From NCBI RefSeq assembly GCF_014696065.1, contig NZ_JACJPL010000001.1:124001-188000 (forward strand): DNA of 64,000 nt, in the 5' to 3' direction. Shown piece by piece: positions 8,365 through 18,048 of this stretch. This stretch comes from Leptolyngbya sp. FACHB-261. Lineage in GTDB: Bacteria > Cyanobacteriota > Cyanobacteriia > FACHB-261. The stretch's first letter is position 1. The number at the start of each line of letters is the position of its first letter. The position numbers and the translations under genes were made by a program. The notes below the pieces were generated by a model. That model ran no database searches and was not told the origin of the DNA. It saw only the letters and a program-made list of their open reading frames with translations.

Positions 8365-9519
8365 ATGGACGACAAACTGATGTTGATGATTCCCGGTCCC
8401 ACACCGGTGCCAGAGCAGGCGTTGTTGGCTTTAGCCAAACACCCTATTGGTCACCGCAGTGGCGAGTTTTCCAAAGTGATGGCCGAGGTCACCGAGGGGC
8501 TCAAGTGGCTACACCAGACCCAAAACGACGTGCTGGTATTGACTGCCAGTGGTACGGGGGCCTTGGAGGCCGGCATTATCAACTTCTTAAGTCCGGGGGA
8601 CCGAGTGCTCTGCGGAGCCAACGGCAAGTTCGGTGAGCGCTGGGTTGAAGTGTGCACCGCTTACGGCATTCAAGTTGAAACGATCTCTGCTCCTTGGGGC
8701 CAAGCCCTAGATCCAGAAGCCTTCCGGCTTCAGCTGGAGGCAGACACCGCGAAGGAAATCAAGGCGGTGATTATCACCCACAGCGAAACTTCTACGGGTG
8801 TGGTCAATGACCTGGAAACGATCAACCGCCATGTCAAAGCGCACGGTCAAGCACTGATCATCGTGGATGCTGTGACCAGCCTCGGTGCTATGAATGTACC
8901 AGTGGATGCCTGGGACCTCGATGTCGTAGGGTCAGGTTCTCAGAAGGGCTACATGATTCCGCCTGGACTGGGGTTTGTTTCGGTGAGCCCTAAGGCCTGG
9001 GAGGCGTATAAGACGGCAAAGTGCCCTCGCTACTATCTGGACCTGGGCAAATATCGCAAAGACGCGGCCAAGAACAGCACCCCTTACACCACACCTGTGA
9101 ACCTGGTGATCGCGCTACAAACCACCCTACGCATGATGCGGGAAGAGGGACTGGAGCAGATTTTCGCTCGCCACAGCCGTCATCGGGCCGCTACTCGGGC
9201 AGCGATTAAAGCCTTGAACTTAGGGTTACTAGCAGATGACGCTAGCGCGGCCTACTCGATTACTGCTGTGCAACCACCTGAGGGCCTGGATGCTGAAAAA
9301 ATCCGCTCTGTGCTCAAGAAGCAGTTCAGCATCGTCATGGCAGGCGGGCAGGATCACCTCAAGGGCAAGATTTTTCGGATCGGTCACCTGGGCTTTGTGA
9401 GCGACCGAGATATTCTAACGGCGATCTCAGCTCTCGAAGCAACCCTACGTGAACTCGGTTATGAAGGGGCAGTGCCCGGTGCTGGTGTGGCGGCAGCTGT
9501 ACGGGTGCTAGCCAGCTAA
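8365..9519 (+). CDS. Alanine/serine-glyoxylate-type aminotransferase
   Basis: This is a fold-type I, PLP-dependent class V aminotransferase of 384 residues. The start at 8365 (MDDKLMLMIPGPTPVPE) is the usual family start. The frame continues upstream to 8326, but those residues look unrelated. The PLP-binding lysine is K194 in GSGSQKGYMIPPG, after the Asp of IIVDAVTSLG. In cyanobacteria this family is often labelled a soluble hydrogenase 42-kDa subunit, an old name that does not describe its activity. A role in photorespiratory glycine/serine metabolism is likely. A perfect hairpin follows the gene. Confidence 0.88.
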   Translation: MDDKLMLMIPGPTPVPEQALLALAKHPIGHRSGEFSKVMAEVTEGLKWLHQTQNDVLVLTASGTGALEAGIINFLSPGDRVLCGANGKFGERWVEVCTAYGIQVETISAPWGQALDPEAFRLQLEADTAKEIKAVIITHSETSTGVVNDLETINRHVKAHGQALIIVDAVTSLGAMNVPVDAWDLDVVGSGSQKGYMIPPGLGFVSVSPKAWEAYKTAKCPRYYLDLGKYRKDAAKNSTPYTTPVNLVIALQTTLRMMREEGLEQIFARHSRHRAATRAAIKALNLGLLADDASAAYSITAVQPPEGLDAEKIRSVLKKQFSIVMAGGQDHLKGKIFRIGHLGFVSDRDILTAISALEATLRELGYEGAVPGAGVAAAVRVLAS

Positions 9520-9572
9520 GTAGCTTTATTGCTTCAGCTCAGGCTAGCTGAAGTTCAGATCAAGAAGCTCAA

Positions 9573-9609
9573 ATCAAGAAGAGCAGGTCACGAACCTGCT
9601 CTTCTTGAT
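9573..9609. terminator. Perfect 16-bp stem-loop after the aminotransferase
   Basis: Positions 9573-9588 and 9594-9609 are exact reverse complements around a 5-nt loop. The stem contains agagcaggt. It lies between the plus-strand aminotransferase and the minus-strand DUF2949 gene, so it can end transcription from both sides. There is no long T run, so release efficiency is uncertain. Confidence 0.75.
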
Positions 9610-9726
9610 GCCTATTCTCTTGTGAATTGATCCTTGTTGGAATTTTCATAGGTCCCAGGTACTTCGGCAGCCGGAGCACATGCAACGTTTCTCAGGCGAT
9701 GCAACAGTGGCAAGCGGAAATCTAAG

Positions 9727-9933
9727 CTAACCCTCGAGCCAATCGAAAATGCGCTCCAGTTGCTCTAGAGTGACCAGACCGTACTGCCACAAAATCATCG
9801 GCAGAGGACCAGGGTCTTGCTCACGACGACGCATCGCCATAGCAATTGAGTTAGAGGAAAGCGATAATTCTTCCTGGAGGAAGCGGATAAGTTGAGAGGT
9901 ACTTCTACTGAGTTCCATAAGTTCGGAGGTCAT
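9727..9933 (-). CDS. DUF2949 family protein
   Basis: This 68-residue soluble protein matches what I know of DUF2949, a family almost confined to cyanobacteria: LIRFLQEELSLSSNSIAMA, then RRREQDPGPLPMILWQYGLVTLEQLERIFDWLE. The family is often found as small proteins of unknown role. A role in nitrogen stress or thylakoid function is not established here. It has its own promoter region of about 500 bp shared with ruvB downstream on the same strand. Confidence 0.85.
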   Translation of the reverse strand: MTSELMELSRSTSQLIRFLQEELSLSSNSIAMAMRRREQDPGPLPMILWQYGLVTLEQLERIFDWLEG

Positions 9934-10437
9934 TCTTAAAAAGGGAATAGAAGAGATTTGATATGAACAGTTGAACAGATAGCTAGCTAAATCCTCATCC
10001 GAGGGTTCACGGTCTCTGAGAAGCGTTTATAAAACAACCCAGTTTTTTTACGGAACTCACAATGGCTAAGTCAGGCAGAATGCGCTCACCGGACCTATGG
10101 CTATAAACCCGGTCCGAGGCCCCAAACCCGACTTCTCAGGTGATGATCTGGAAGCTTGAAGTCAGGATAGGGTTGATCCCCGAGATCAACCTTGTATCTT
10201 AAGGGAGAGATCGCCGGATCCTGAAAGCTAGAGTTTGAGGGGTTTTAAGAGTCTGTGAACTTGCCAGTGAACTTTCGGTAAAACTAGCAAAGTAATCAGA
10301 AATCGCGTTCCCAGGCTGCCAAGCGAACTAGTTCTGCCTAGCTCTTCGCTAAACCCTCGCCAAACTATAGCCTAAAAGCAGGCTAAAGGCTTAGGGAAAG
10401 AGGGAAAGCTTGATTAAACCCTAACCGACAGAATTCT
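9934..10437. other. Intergenic stretch with weak hairpins
   Basis: No gene was found in this 504-bp gap between two minus-strand genes. It holds a short inverted repeat, ggttgatc / gatcaacc (about 10173-10193), and a looser cggacc / ggtccg pair near 10090-10117. Both could form hairpins and mark the end of the ruvB transcript. No known RNA family is recognised. Confidence 0.5.
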
Positions 10438-11544
10438 CTACAGAGTCAGCTGACGCTCAGGTGGCTCAAATCCTAGGTGATGCCAAGCTGCAGCTGTTGC
10501 AGTTCGGCCACGGGGAGTTCGGTTAAGGTAGCCAATTTGCAGTAGATAGGGCTCGTAAACCTCTTCTATCGTCTGAGGGTCCTCGCCAGTAGCCGCAGCT
10601 AGAGTATCGAGGCCAACTGGACCACCATGAAAGGTTTCAATAATGACGCTTAGTAACTTGCGGTCTGTCCAATCCAGCCCGAGCGGATCGACATCGAACA
10701 GCTCCAATGCGTCACTGGCGACCTGTTCAGTAATCAGACCAGTAGTTTTCACTTCGGCGTAATCTCGCACCCGTTTTAGAAGACGGTTGGCGATGCGAGG
10801 GGTACCCCGTGCTCGTCGAGCTACTTCGGCAGCTCCCTCAAGGTCAATAGTCACGTTGAGCAGTCGGGCAGTCCGTTGCACAATCTCGGTCAGTTCATCA
10901 ACCTCGTAGAAGCGCAGACGATGAATGATGCCGAAGCGCCCCCGCAAGGGTGAGGTGAGCGCACCTACCCGCGTAGTCGCCCCAATCAGCGTGAAGCGGG
11001 CAATCGGAACACTGCGAATACGAGCGCTTTGCCCCTTGCCGATCGTGATGTCGAGCCGGAAATCCTCCATCGCTGGGTAAAGGATCTCTTCAGTCACTCG
11101 TGGCAAGCGGTGAATCTCGTCGATGAAGAGAATGTCGCCTGGGGTTAAACTCACCAGCAACCCGGCAATATCTCGGGGGCGTTCTAGAGCCGGAGCGGTG
11201 GTGATTTTGATAGCAACTCCCATCTCCTGCGCCAAGATCGTGCTGATCGTGGTTTTACCCAAACCAGGTGGGCCATAGAACAAAAGGTGGTCTAAGGCTT
11301 CCCCGCGCGAACGGGCTGCCTGCATAGTGATCTTCAGGACTTCTTTGACGTCCTTTTGACCAATGTAATCCTCTAGCCGCTGGGGGCGTAGGCTCTCTTC
11401 CTGAGGATTGTCGCTGCGCTCATCAGCTGCTGCCGTGGGCAGTAGCAGGTCAGCCCCCTTCGCCTTCAGCGACGGAATGGTAGCTGGCTCTGAGGAGGGT
11501 CGCTCAGGGTCGGGGGCCTTGGACTGAGAGGAAATAATTGCCAT
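10438..11544 (-). CDS. ruvB: Holliday junction branch-migration motor RuvB
   Basis: RuvB is the hexameric AAA+ motor that drives branch migration with RuvA during recombination repair. The 368 residues include Walker [10 protein letters not shown] at 91-99, Walker B/DEIHR ([10 protein letters not shown], near 140-147), sensor segment [19 protein letters not shown], and the C-terminal winged helix ending [16 protein letters not shown]. The first 45 residues are a cyanobacterial-style, low-conservation extension. No ruvA or ruvC is in the window; a RuvX-type resolvase is encoded 6 kb away. Confidence 0.96.
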   Translation of the reverse strand: MAIISSQSKAPDPERPSSEPATIPSLKAKGADLLLPTAAADERSDNPQEESLRPQRLEDYIGQKDVKEVLKITMQAARSRGEALDHLLFYGPPGLGKTTISTILAQEMGVAIKITTAPALERPRDIAGLLVSLTPGDILFIDEIHRLPRVTEEILYPAMEDFRLDITIGKGQSARIRSVPIARFTLIGATTRVGALTSPLRGRFGIIHRLRFYEVDELTEIVQRTARLLNVTIDLEGAAEVARRARGTPRIANRLLKRVRDYAEVKTTGLITEQVASDALELFDVDPLGLDWTDRKLLSVIIETFHGGPVGLDTLAAATGEDPQTIEEVYEPYLLQIGYLNRTPRGRTATAAAWHHLGFEPPERQLTL

Positions 11545-11694
11545 GATTCCCCAAAGTTTAGCAACTCCAAGCTAGATAGTACAGCTGTTCTCTTAGTCTC
11601 TTGCCCTAGTAATCTCTTGACCTAGCAGCGTCCAGTGCTTCAAGACCTCCGTTGGGGAACTACTAGGGGCGATGGGCTGGCAGAGGCATGAGTT

Positions 11695-13230
11695 GTGTTA
11701 GCAAGAGTTTGGAGCGCTTTGCTGGTTGGCATTCAGGCAGTGCAAGTCGGGGTTGAAGTGGACGTCTCCGGGGGCTTGCCTGGTATTGCAGTGGTGGGGT
11801 TACCAGACGCTGCTATTCAGGAATCCAAAGAGCGAGTCAAAGCAGCGCTGAAGAACTCCGGCTTTGCCTTTCCGATGCGCCGAGTCGTGATTAATCTAAC
11901 ACCAGCCGATTTGCGCAAAGAAGGTCCTTGCTTCGATCTGCCGATCAGCGTTGGTATCTTGGCTGCATCCGAGCAAGCTGATCCACGCTTGTTGGAACAG
12001 TACCTTTTCTTGGGTGAGGTGTCATTAGACGGCAGTCTGCGACCGGTTACAGGAGTGTTGCCAGTAGCCGCTGCTGCTCAACGTTTAGGCTTCAAGGGGC
12101 TCGTAGTCCCTCTTGATAATGTCGCGGAGGCAGCAATTGTCCAGGGACTGAGGGTATATGGCTTGCGCTCTCTGGCAGAAGTGAGCGAATTTCTAAGTGC
12201 ACCTGAGCACTTCACTCCGCATCAGCTTTCTGCGAAGCATCCTGACCCGGCAGCTGCCCCTTACGCACCCGATCTAAAAGATGTCAAAGGCCAACAACAT
12301 GCCAGACGCGCCTTAGAAATTGCCGCAGCAGGCGGACACAACCTGATCTTTGTAGGACCACCGGGCAGTGGCAAAACGCTCCTTTCCCAACGCTTGCCCA
12401 GCATTTTGCCGCCTCTGTCATTAGATGAGGCACTGTCAGTGACCCAGATCTACTCAGTGGCAGGCTTGCTCCGCGATCGTGGCAGCCTAGTCAATGAGCG
12501 CCCTTTTCGCAGCCCGCATCACTCAGCCTCAGGAGCAGCTTTGGTGGGCGGTGGCAGTTTTCCGAGACCGGGTGAAATCTCCCTGGCCCATAATGGTGTG
12601 CTTTTTTTAGATGAATTAACCGAGTTCAAACGGGATGTGCTGGAGTTTCTACGCCAGCCACTTGAAGAAGGCCAGGTTACGATTTCACGGGCTCGACAGT
12701 CCGTGGTGTTTCCTGCTCAATTCACCTTGGTTGCTAGCACCAATCCCTGTCAGTGCGGTTACTATAGCGACCCCATCCAATCCTGTACTTGCACTGCACG
12801 ACAGCGAGAGCAATATTGGGCGAGGCTCTCCGGCCCCTTGATGGATCGGATTGATTTACAAGTCCAAGTCAGTCGTCTCAAGCCCGAGGAAATCACCAGC
12901 CAATGCGAGGGCGAGCCGTCCCAAAGCGTTAGGGTGCGCGTACAGCAGGCCCGGGACCGTCAGCAGACTCGATTTGAGGTTGAGCCTGGATTGCGTTGCA
13001 ATTCCCAGATGCAGACCCGCCATCTCCGCCAGTTTTGCACTATAGACGACACCTCTCGCACCCTACTAGAGGCTGCCATTCGTCGGTTGGGACTGTCGGC
13101 ACGGGCAACAGACCGGGTGCTCAAAGTCAGCCGCACCATTGCCGATCTGGCTGGGGATGAAATCCTGAAAGCTCACCATTTGGCTGAAGCTATTCAATAT
13201 CGCACTCTGGATCGCGCTGTGAGTTCTTGA
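11695..13230 (+). CDS. comM: ComM/YifB-family AAA+ ATPase
   Basis: The 511-residue protein has the ComM layout. An N-terminal Lon-protease-like domain (about 1-165) is followed by a magnesium-chelatase-type AAA+ core with Walker A GPPGSGKT at 221-228 and Walker B (VLFLDELTEF). A short zinc-finger-like cysteine cluster (NPCQCGYYSDPIQSCTC) and a C-terminal helical domain complete it. ComM is a hexameric helicase promoting branch migration during natural transformation. Its position divergent from ruvB suggests a recombination pair. Translation probably begins at GTG 11695. Confidence 0.92.
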   Translation: MLARVWSALLVGIQAVQVGVEVDVSGGLPGIAVVGLPDAAIQESKERVKAALKNSGFAFPMRRVVINLTPADLRKEGPCFDLPISVGILAASEQADPRLLEQYLFLGEVSLDGSLRPVTGVLPVAAAAQRLGFKGLVVPLDNVAEAAIVQGLRVYGLRSLAEVSEFLSAPEHFTPHQLSAKHPDPAAAPYAPDLKDVKGQQHARRALEIAAAGGHNLIFVGPPGSGKTLLSQRLPSILPPLSLDEALSVTQIYSVAGLLRDRGSLVNERPFRSPHHSASGAALVGGGSFPRPGEISLAHNGVLFLDELTEFKRDVLEFLRQPLEEGQVTISRARQSVVFPAQFTLVASTNPCQCGYYSDPIQSCTCTARQREQYWARLSGPLMDRIDLQVQVSRLKPEEITSQCEGEPSQSVRVRVQQARDRQQTRFEVEPGLRCNSQMQTRHLRQFCTIDDTSRTLLEAAIRRLGLSARATDRVLKVSRTIADLAGDEILKAHHLAEAIQYRTLDRAVSS

Positions 13231-13546
13231 GATCAGCAATAGGCAAGCCAGCAGTTGGTGCTCAGCAACCGCAGTTGGTTTAGGAGCGCAATGTCGTAGA
13301 GCGCCTGTATCAAAACAATATTTAAAAATATTAAAGTATTGTTTAGGCTTAGCAAAGCAAAACCTGCTCTTGCAAAATGTGTCTGGTATGACAGCGAATC
13401 AAGCCACTTCAAACTTATGCTGCTTTTTCTAATAAGATTCTGTCAAATTGACTTGAGTTATCAAGACTTATAGCATTGTCTCGATTAAACTTGCTTAGGA
13501 AAAAGCCAAGAGGGCAGTTGCCTGGACCAGTAGGGACATTGGGTGA
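13231..13546. other. AT-rich intergenic stretch
   Basis: No gene. Positions 13312-13343 form an imperfect AT-rich stem-loop (aaacaatattt / aagtattgttt) just past comM and could serve as its terminator. The remainder is the leader region of the next plus-strand gene. Confidence 0.5.
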
Positions 13547-14524
13547 ATGGCTAGAAGGGCAGCGTGGACAGGCGATTTGCAAGGTTTAAGCCAGCAATAT
13601 CAACGAACAAAGGCGTTTTTTTGGTTGAGCCTATCCGTTTTTGGCTGCTTCCTCAGCGCTTGTAGCGATACTGAGATTGCTCAAAAAGCAGTTCGGACTG
13701 AGCAGGGGACCCAACCCCAAATTGCCATTCCGGAGGAGGTCCCTAAACCTCAGCCACTACCCGTACCTACCCAAGCCAGTAAGGCGAGGGACTTAGGCGA
13801 CTTCAAGCTCGTTTATGCCTCAGTTGAGAAACCTGAGTATCAAAACCTGGAGCAAGTATTTAAGACATCAGGACAAATCGACTCTCTAGTTGCAGGTCTA
13901 AACAAGACATTGGCCCTGCCAACTGACATTACAATCCGCATGACTGATGGCTCTAATTGCTCAAAATCAGGCACTCATTATCGGTTGAGCCAAAAAGAAA
14001 TTGTCCTCTGTTATCAAGATGCCAGCCGATATGCACAAGAGTTTTCTAAGCACCTGAAATCAGAAGCAGAGATCGCAACCGCCGTCCTTGATGTCAGTAG
14101 TTGGGATCTGTTGCACGAGACGGGGCACGCGCTGATTTCGGTCCTACAGCTGCCAATCACAGGCAGAGAAGAAGATGTTGCTGACGAAATCGCAACTCTG
14201 AAATTGATAGAAGCTGGCAACGGCTGGGACCAAGCTGCGATGAATGCAGCCAAAGAATTTGCCTATACAGCCCAACAGCAATCGTCAACGAAAGAGCTTT
14301 GGGATGTGCATGCCCTGGATCAACAAAGATCCTACAACATCCTTTGTTTTGTCTATGGTAGCAACCCTAAGAAACACGCATCGTTGGTTCAAAAAGGAAC
14401 ATTACCTGAGGCCAGGGCCAACACTTGCGTTGATGAGTACGCTCAGAAAACAGCAAGTTGGAATACATTGTTGTCTGCCTATCTCAAAAATCAAGCTAGG
14501 CCGATCACGACTCCTAAATCCTAG
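13547..14524 (+). CDS. Putative secreted lipoprotein metallopeptidase (DUF4344-like)
   Basis: A basic N-terminus and hydrophobic segment (about 20-36) lead to a lipobox FLSAC with Cys at residue 39, so the 325-residue protein is probably a lipoprotein anchored outside the cytoplasm. The zinc-peptidase signature HExxH is present as HETGH at residues 190-194, followed about 18 residues later by EEDVADEIAT, a plausible third-ligand helix. This arrangement fits DUF4344 putative metallopeptidases. Two cysteine pairs, near residues 133-148 and 266-302, may form disulfides. The substrate is unknown. Confidence 0.75.
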   Translation: MARRAAWTGDLQGLSQQYQRTKAFFWLSLSVFGCFLSACSDTEIAQKAVRTEQGTQPQIAIPEEVPKPQPLPVPTQASKARDLGDFKLVYASVEKPEYQNLEQVFKTSGQIDSLVAGLNKTLALPTDITIRMTDGSNCSKSGTHYRLSQKEIVLCYQDASRYAQEFSKHLKSEAEIATAVLDVSSWDLLHETGHALISVLQLPITGREEDVADEIATLKLIEAGNGWDQAAMNAAKEFAYTAQQQSSTKELWDVHALDQQRSYNILCFVYGSNPKKHASLVQKGTLPEARANTCVDEYAQKTASWNTLLSAYLKNQARPITTPKS

Positions 14525-14560
14525 TTCTAAGCACAATAAAGTGACTGTTCCTTGACCGCC

Positions 14561-15103
14561 ATGCAGGTAGAAATCACCACCTGGTACCTGGAAATGCTGG
14601 CGGCATCTGAGTTGCGTCCTGCACTAACTGCTAAGGATAAGCTCAGTGTCATGCAGGCTGAGGTGCCGCTACCAGAACTGAATCGCTTCTTCTACACAGC
14701 AATCGGAGGAGATTGGTACTGGCTGGACCGACTGAGCTGGACCTACCAACGCTGGTTAGATTATCTGAGTCGCCCCGAAGTACAGACTTGGGTTGCTTAC
14801 CTGTCTGGAACACCAGCTGGCTACATCGAATTGGAAGCTCAGCCCAATCACAATGTTGAGATCGCCTACTTTGGCATTCTGAAACCCTTTGTCGGCCAGC
14901 GGATCGGGGGTCATCTGCTCAGCATTGGTATTCAGCAAGCTTGGGCAATGGGAGCCAAGCGTTTGTGGGTCCACACTTGTAGCCTGGATGGTCCTCACGC
15001 GCTGAGAAACTACCAGGCTCGTGGGTTTCGGCTTTATCAAGAGAAAGTCTGGGCAGAGGATATTCCTGAAAAAGCTCCAGGTCCCTGGCCCGGAGCTTAC
15101 TAA
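14561..15103 (+). CDS. GNAT N-acetyltransferase
   Basis: A 180-residue GCN5-related acetyltransferase. The acetyl-CoA loop is recognisable in YFGILKPFVGQRIGGHLLSIG, the Q/R-x-x-G-x-G/A motif, followed by the final helix ALRNYQARGFRLYQEK. The substrate is unknown. I prefer the ATG at 14561 over the TTG at 14552, although neither has a clear ribosome site. It begins a run of closely spaced plus-strand genes reaching to 20344. Confidence 0.85.
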   Translation: MQVEITTWYLEMLAASELRPALTAKDKLSVMQAEVPLPELNRFFYTAIGGDWYWLDRLSWTYQRWLDYLSRPEVQTWVAYLSGTPAGYIELEAQPNHNVEIAYFGILKPFVGQRIGGHLLSIGIQQAWAMGAKRLWVHTCSLDGPHALRNYQARGFRLYQEKVWAEDIPEKAPGPWPGAY

Positions 15104-15187
15104 ACAGTAGGGTCTATCAGCAGGTATCTCTGCCGAATACTCACGCCCACGTAATAAGATGATGGCTCGATGTAGCACATAGGGCAC

Positions 15188-16363
15188 ATGGCAGGGTTTC
15201 TCGCGATTATTTTGGTGGGATTGGCGCTGGCGCTGCTGCTATTTGAGCTTCAGTACCGGCAGCGACAAGGCAATCAGCTAGAACTTGATACAGGGGACTG
15301 GACCTTCGAGCAGATGCAGCCCGAGCGTTATCGGCTCAATGGCCTGTTTACGGCTTACAACCGGACCCGCAAGCTGGAATTAATGCTGCCTCAGGTTTGG
15401 GCCGAGGCAACCCTGCTGTCTACCACCAGTTTGGATGGGATTAGCTACAAGCTTTGGGTTACGCCAGAGCATGCTACGGCAGAGGCGCGTCCAGACGGCT
15501 ACTGGTTCGGCTACATCATCAAAGCTCAGGCCACAACCCGGTTGCGGGTTGATCTAGAGATCCAAGGCCAAGACCTGAGCCAGCTTGATTCTGCCTGGGT
15601 TCGTGTGCACTACGTGGTTTACGGCCCTGAAGGGCGTATCTCCAAAACTCGCCATACAGTTGTGCCTCTCAAGTTTCCTAAGCCTCAAGAGGCTCCAGCC
15701 TGGCGCGAGACCAGTGCCGGGTCCGTCCTGCCCATCCGCACCCACCTGCTCACCCCCCTGGACACACCGGTTAATATCATTCAGCGCTATGTCAAACCCT
15801 ATGCCCAAGCTGGGGATGTCATCACTTTTGGCGAGACGCCGATCGCGATCATGCAAAGGCGCTGGCGACACCCGGAAGAGGTCCGTCCAGGCTGGTTAGC
15901 GCGCCGAATTTGCTACTATTTCCTGCCCACTTCGAGCTTAGCGACTGCCTGTGGCATGCAAACACTGGTCGATGTCTCGGGAGCTTGGCGAGTACTTTGG
16001 GCTTTTGTGGCGGGGGCCTTTGCTAAAAAGTTTTTGGGCAAGCCGGGTATGTTTTACCAGTTAGCAGGGGAACAGGCTCCCCTTATTGATGATGTCACCG
16101 GCACACTCCCTCCTTACGACCAGTTCATTGTGTTGGGACCGGACCAACCCGATGCATTGGTCGACCAGGTCAAGACCGAGACTGGTTTGGAGGCTGCTAT
16201 TGTCGATGTCAACGATCTGAAAGCAGTTAAGATATTGGCAGCAACGTCTGGTGTTTCCAGATCTCTGTTGACCCAGGCGCTGATCGATAACCCAGCTGGC
16301 AACGCCGCTGAGCAGACGCCTATCGTCCTGATTAGACCCAAGACCGAAAGCTCAGGAGCCTGA
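15188..16363 (+). CDS. CofE-like (F420-0:gamma-glutamyl ligase-like) membrane-anchored protein
   Basis: The 391-residue protein starts with a strong membrane segment (about 2-20), then a beta-rich domain (35-165) and a C-terminal domain from about 190. The C-terminal part (LDTPVNIIQRYVKPYAQAGDVITFGETPIAIMQ and following) resembles cyanobacterial proteins usually labelled F420-0:gamma-glutamyl ligase. Cyanobacteria use F420-like deazaflavins in photolyases, but this label rests on distant similarity, and a ligase activity is not shown. It is 84 bp after one GNAT gene and 26 bp before another. Confidence 0.6.
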   Translation: MAGFLAIILVGLALALLLFELQYRQRQGNQLELDTGDWTFEQMQPERYRLNGLFTAYNRTRKLELMLPQVWAEATLLSTTSLDGISYKLWVTPEHATAEARPDGYWFGYIIKAQATTRLRVDLEIQGQDLSQLDSAWVRVHYVVYGPEGRISKTRHTVVPLKFPKPQEAPAWRETSAGSVLPIRTHLLTPLDTPVNIIQRYVKPYAQAGDVITFGETPIAIMQRRWRHPEEVRPGWLARRICYYFLPTSSLATACGMQTLVDVSGAWRVLWAFVAGAFAKKFLGKPGMFYQLAGEQAPLIDDVTGTLPPYDQFIVLGPDQPDALVDQVKTETGLEAAIVDVNDLKAVKILAATSGVSRSLLTQALIDNPAGNAAEQTPIVLIRPKTESSGA

Positions 16364-16389
16364 GCGGTGCCCTCATCCCCCGCGACACC

Positions 16390-17598
16390 ATGACCCAGAC
16401 CTTGCCACCTGAAGCTGAATCACCCAAAGTCGAAGTTGTGGTGCGTCCTGTGCAACACCGGGATTTGGAAGCCGTCGAACGCTTGCTCCTGGAAGCATTT
16501 GAGACAGACTATCAACGGCGCTCCATCGACTTTAGCCGTCAGTTGCGTCGGGTTCGACGTTGGTTTGCACCGCTCAAAGTGTTGAGCTGGTTGCCAGGGC
16601 GCTTTCAGCATTTCTTCTGCACTCAAGTTGCTGAGCAGGCTGGGCAAATCGTTGGGGTTATTCAGGTTTCACCGTTTAACCGCAGCCACAGCACTTGGCG
16701 GGTTGATCATGTTGCCGTGGATGTTCTATCGAGAGGCAAGGGCATTGGCAGCCGTTTGTTGCGCCACTGCTTCGAGAACTTTTGGCAAGCGCGGACCTGG
16801 TTGTTAGAGGTTGAGGTCAACAACAAGTCAGCGATGAGCCTCTACCGTGAAAACGGCTTTCAACCTTTGGCTCAGATTACCTACTGGTCACTATCCCCGG
16901 AATTGCAGGAGGAGTTGCGGCAGCATCAGCCCGATTTGCCGAACCTGCTACCCGTTAGCAACGCGGATGCACAGCTGCTGCATCAGCTTGATACAGCGGC
17001 CATGCCACCTCTAGTGCGCCAAGTTTATGACCGCCACATCGACGACTTCAAGCTCAGCCTGATTAGTTTAGTGCTGGAACTGGCGCGGCAATTAGTCAGC
17101 CGCACTGCGATTGTCAGTGGCTATATCTACGAGCCTCAGCGGAAGGCTGCGATTGGGCATTTTCATCTGCGTCTATCGCGCAATGGGACCCAGCCGCACA
17201 TGGCCCAAATGACGGTTCACCCAGCCTATACCTGGTTGTACCCAGAGTTAGTGGCACAGATGGCGCAGATTACAGCAGGGTTGCCACCGCAACAGTTACA
17301 ACTCGCCTCTACAGACTATCAACCTGAACGGGAAGCCTACTTAGAGCGAGTTCAAGCGGACCGGGTCGAGCACACGCTGCTGATGTCTCGCTCAGTCTGG
17401 CACAAAGTCCGCGAGTGGAAGCCCGCAGCCCTTGAAGGCTTGCAGTTGGCTAGCGTGATTCCTGGATTCCAACCTGCCCACAAGCCTGTGCCAGGTCGGA
17501 TTGAAGCAGAGCCAGCCGTTCAGCCAGTTCCCCTCAAGCTGAAAGTTCATCCCCGTAACTCCAAGGGGGATGGCCCCTCCCAAAGTCCAGCGAGTTAA
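16390..17598 (+). CDS. GNAT acetyltransferase with C-terminal second domain
   Basis: The first 165 residues form a GNAT domain: VRPVQHRDLEAVERLLLEAF, the CoA loop HVAVDVLSRGKGIGSRLLRHC, then NNKSAMSLYRENGFQPL. This last block resembles the RimI-type acetyltransferases. Residues 180-360 look like a second, degenerate GNAT fold (KLSLISLVLELARQ... GYIYEPQRKAAIGHFHLRLS), making a two-domain protein of 402 residues. The substrate is unknown. The C-terminus is proline-rich. It ends 6 bp before ruvX. Confidence 0.8.
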   Translation: MTQTLPPEAESPKVEVVVRPVQHRDLEAVERLLLEAFETDYQRRSIDFSRQLRRVRRWFAPLKVLSWLPGRFQHFFCTQVAEQAGQIVGVIQVSPFNRSHSTWRVDHVAVDVLSRGKGIGSRLLRHCFENFWQARTWLLEVEVNNKSAMSLYRENGFQPLAQITYWSLSPELQEELRQHQPDLPNLLPVSNADAQLLHQLDTAAMPPLVRQVYDRHIDDFKLSLISLVLELARQLVSRTAIVSGYIYEPQRKAAIGHFHLRLSRNGTQPHMAQMTVHPAYTWLYPELVAQMAQITAGLPPQQLQLASTDYQPEREAYLERVQADRVEHTLLMSRSVWHKVREWKPAALEGLQLASVIPGFQPAHKPVPGRIEAEPAVQPVPLKLKVHPRNSKGDGPSQSPAS

Positions 17599-17604
17599 GC
17601 ACCC

Positions 17605-18048
17605 GTGGTTTCTGCCTTGGGCTTGGATATCGGACGAAAGCGAATCGGCGTGGCTGGTTGCGATCGCACCGGCCTCATTGCCCATGGCTTGATGACTCTT
17701 GAGCGGCGCTCCTGGGCTCAGGATGTGGCTCAGCTGCAAGCGCTGGTGAAAGAGCGGCAAGTCGAAGTGCTAGTTGTGGGCTTGCCGTACCAAATGGATG
17801 GCTCCTTAGGTTTTCAGGCGCGGCAAGTGCAAAAGATTGCCCGAGGACTGTCTCAAGCGTTGGCTCTACCATTGGAATATGTGGATGAGCGGTTGACCTC
17901 TTTTCAGGCTGAGCAGTTGCTATTGGCAGAAAATCGGTCACCTTCGCGCAATCGAGGCTTAATTGACCGTAAGGCAGCGTGCCTGATTCTGCAACAATGG
18001 TTAGACCAGCGCCGTTTGCAAGCAGGAGAGGAGAGTCGCAATCCATGA
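17605..18048 (+). CDS. ruvX: RuvX/YqgF-family RNase H-fold nuclease
   Basis: RuvX (YqgF) is a small RNase H-fold nuclease linked to pre-16S rRNA maturation and, by older proposals, Holliday junction resolution. The 147 residues include the opening ALGLDIGRKRIGVAG with catalytic Asp8, a middle VEVLVVGLPYQMDGSLG, the LEYVDERLTSFQAE acidic strand, and DRKAACLILQQWLD at the end, which supplies the last acidic residue. Initiation is at GTG 17605. Its stop overlaps the next start in an ATGA junction, so translation is probably coupled. Confidence 0.93.
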   Translation: MVSALGLDIGRKRIGVAGCDRTGLIAHGLMTLERRSWAQDVAQLQALVKERQVEVLVVGLPYQMDGSLGFQARQVQKIARGLSQALALPLEYVDERLTSFQAEQLLLAENRSPSRNRGLIDRKAACLILQQWLDQRRLQAGEESRNP

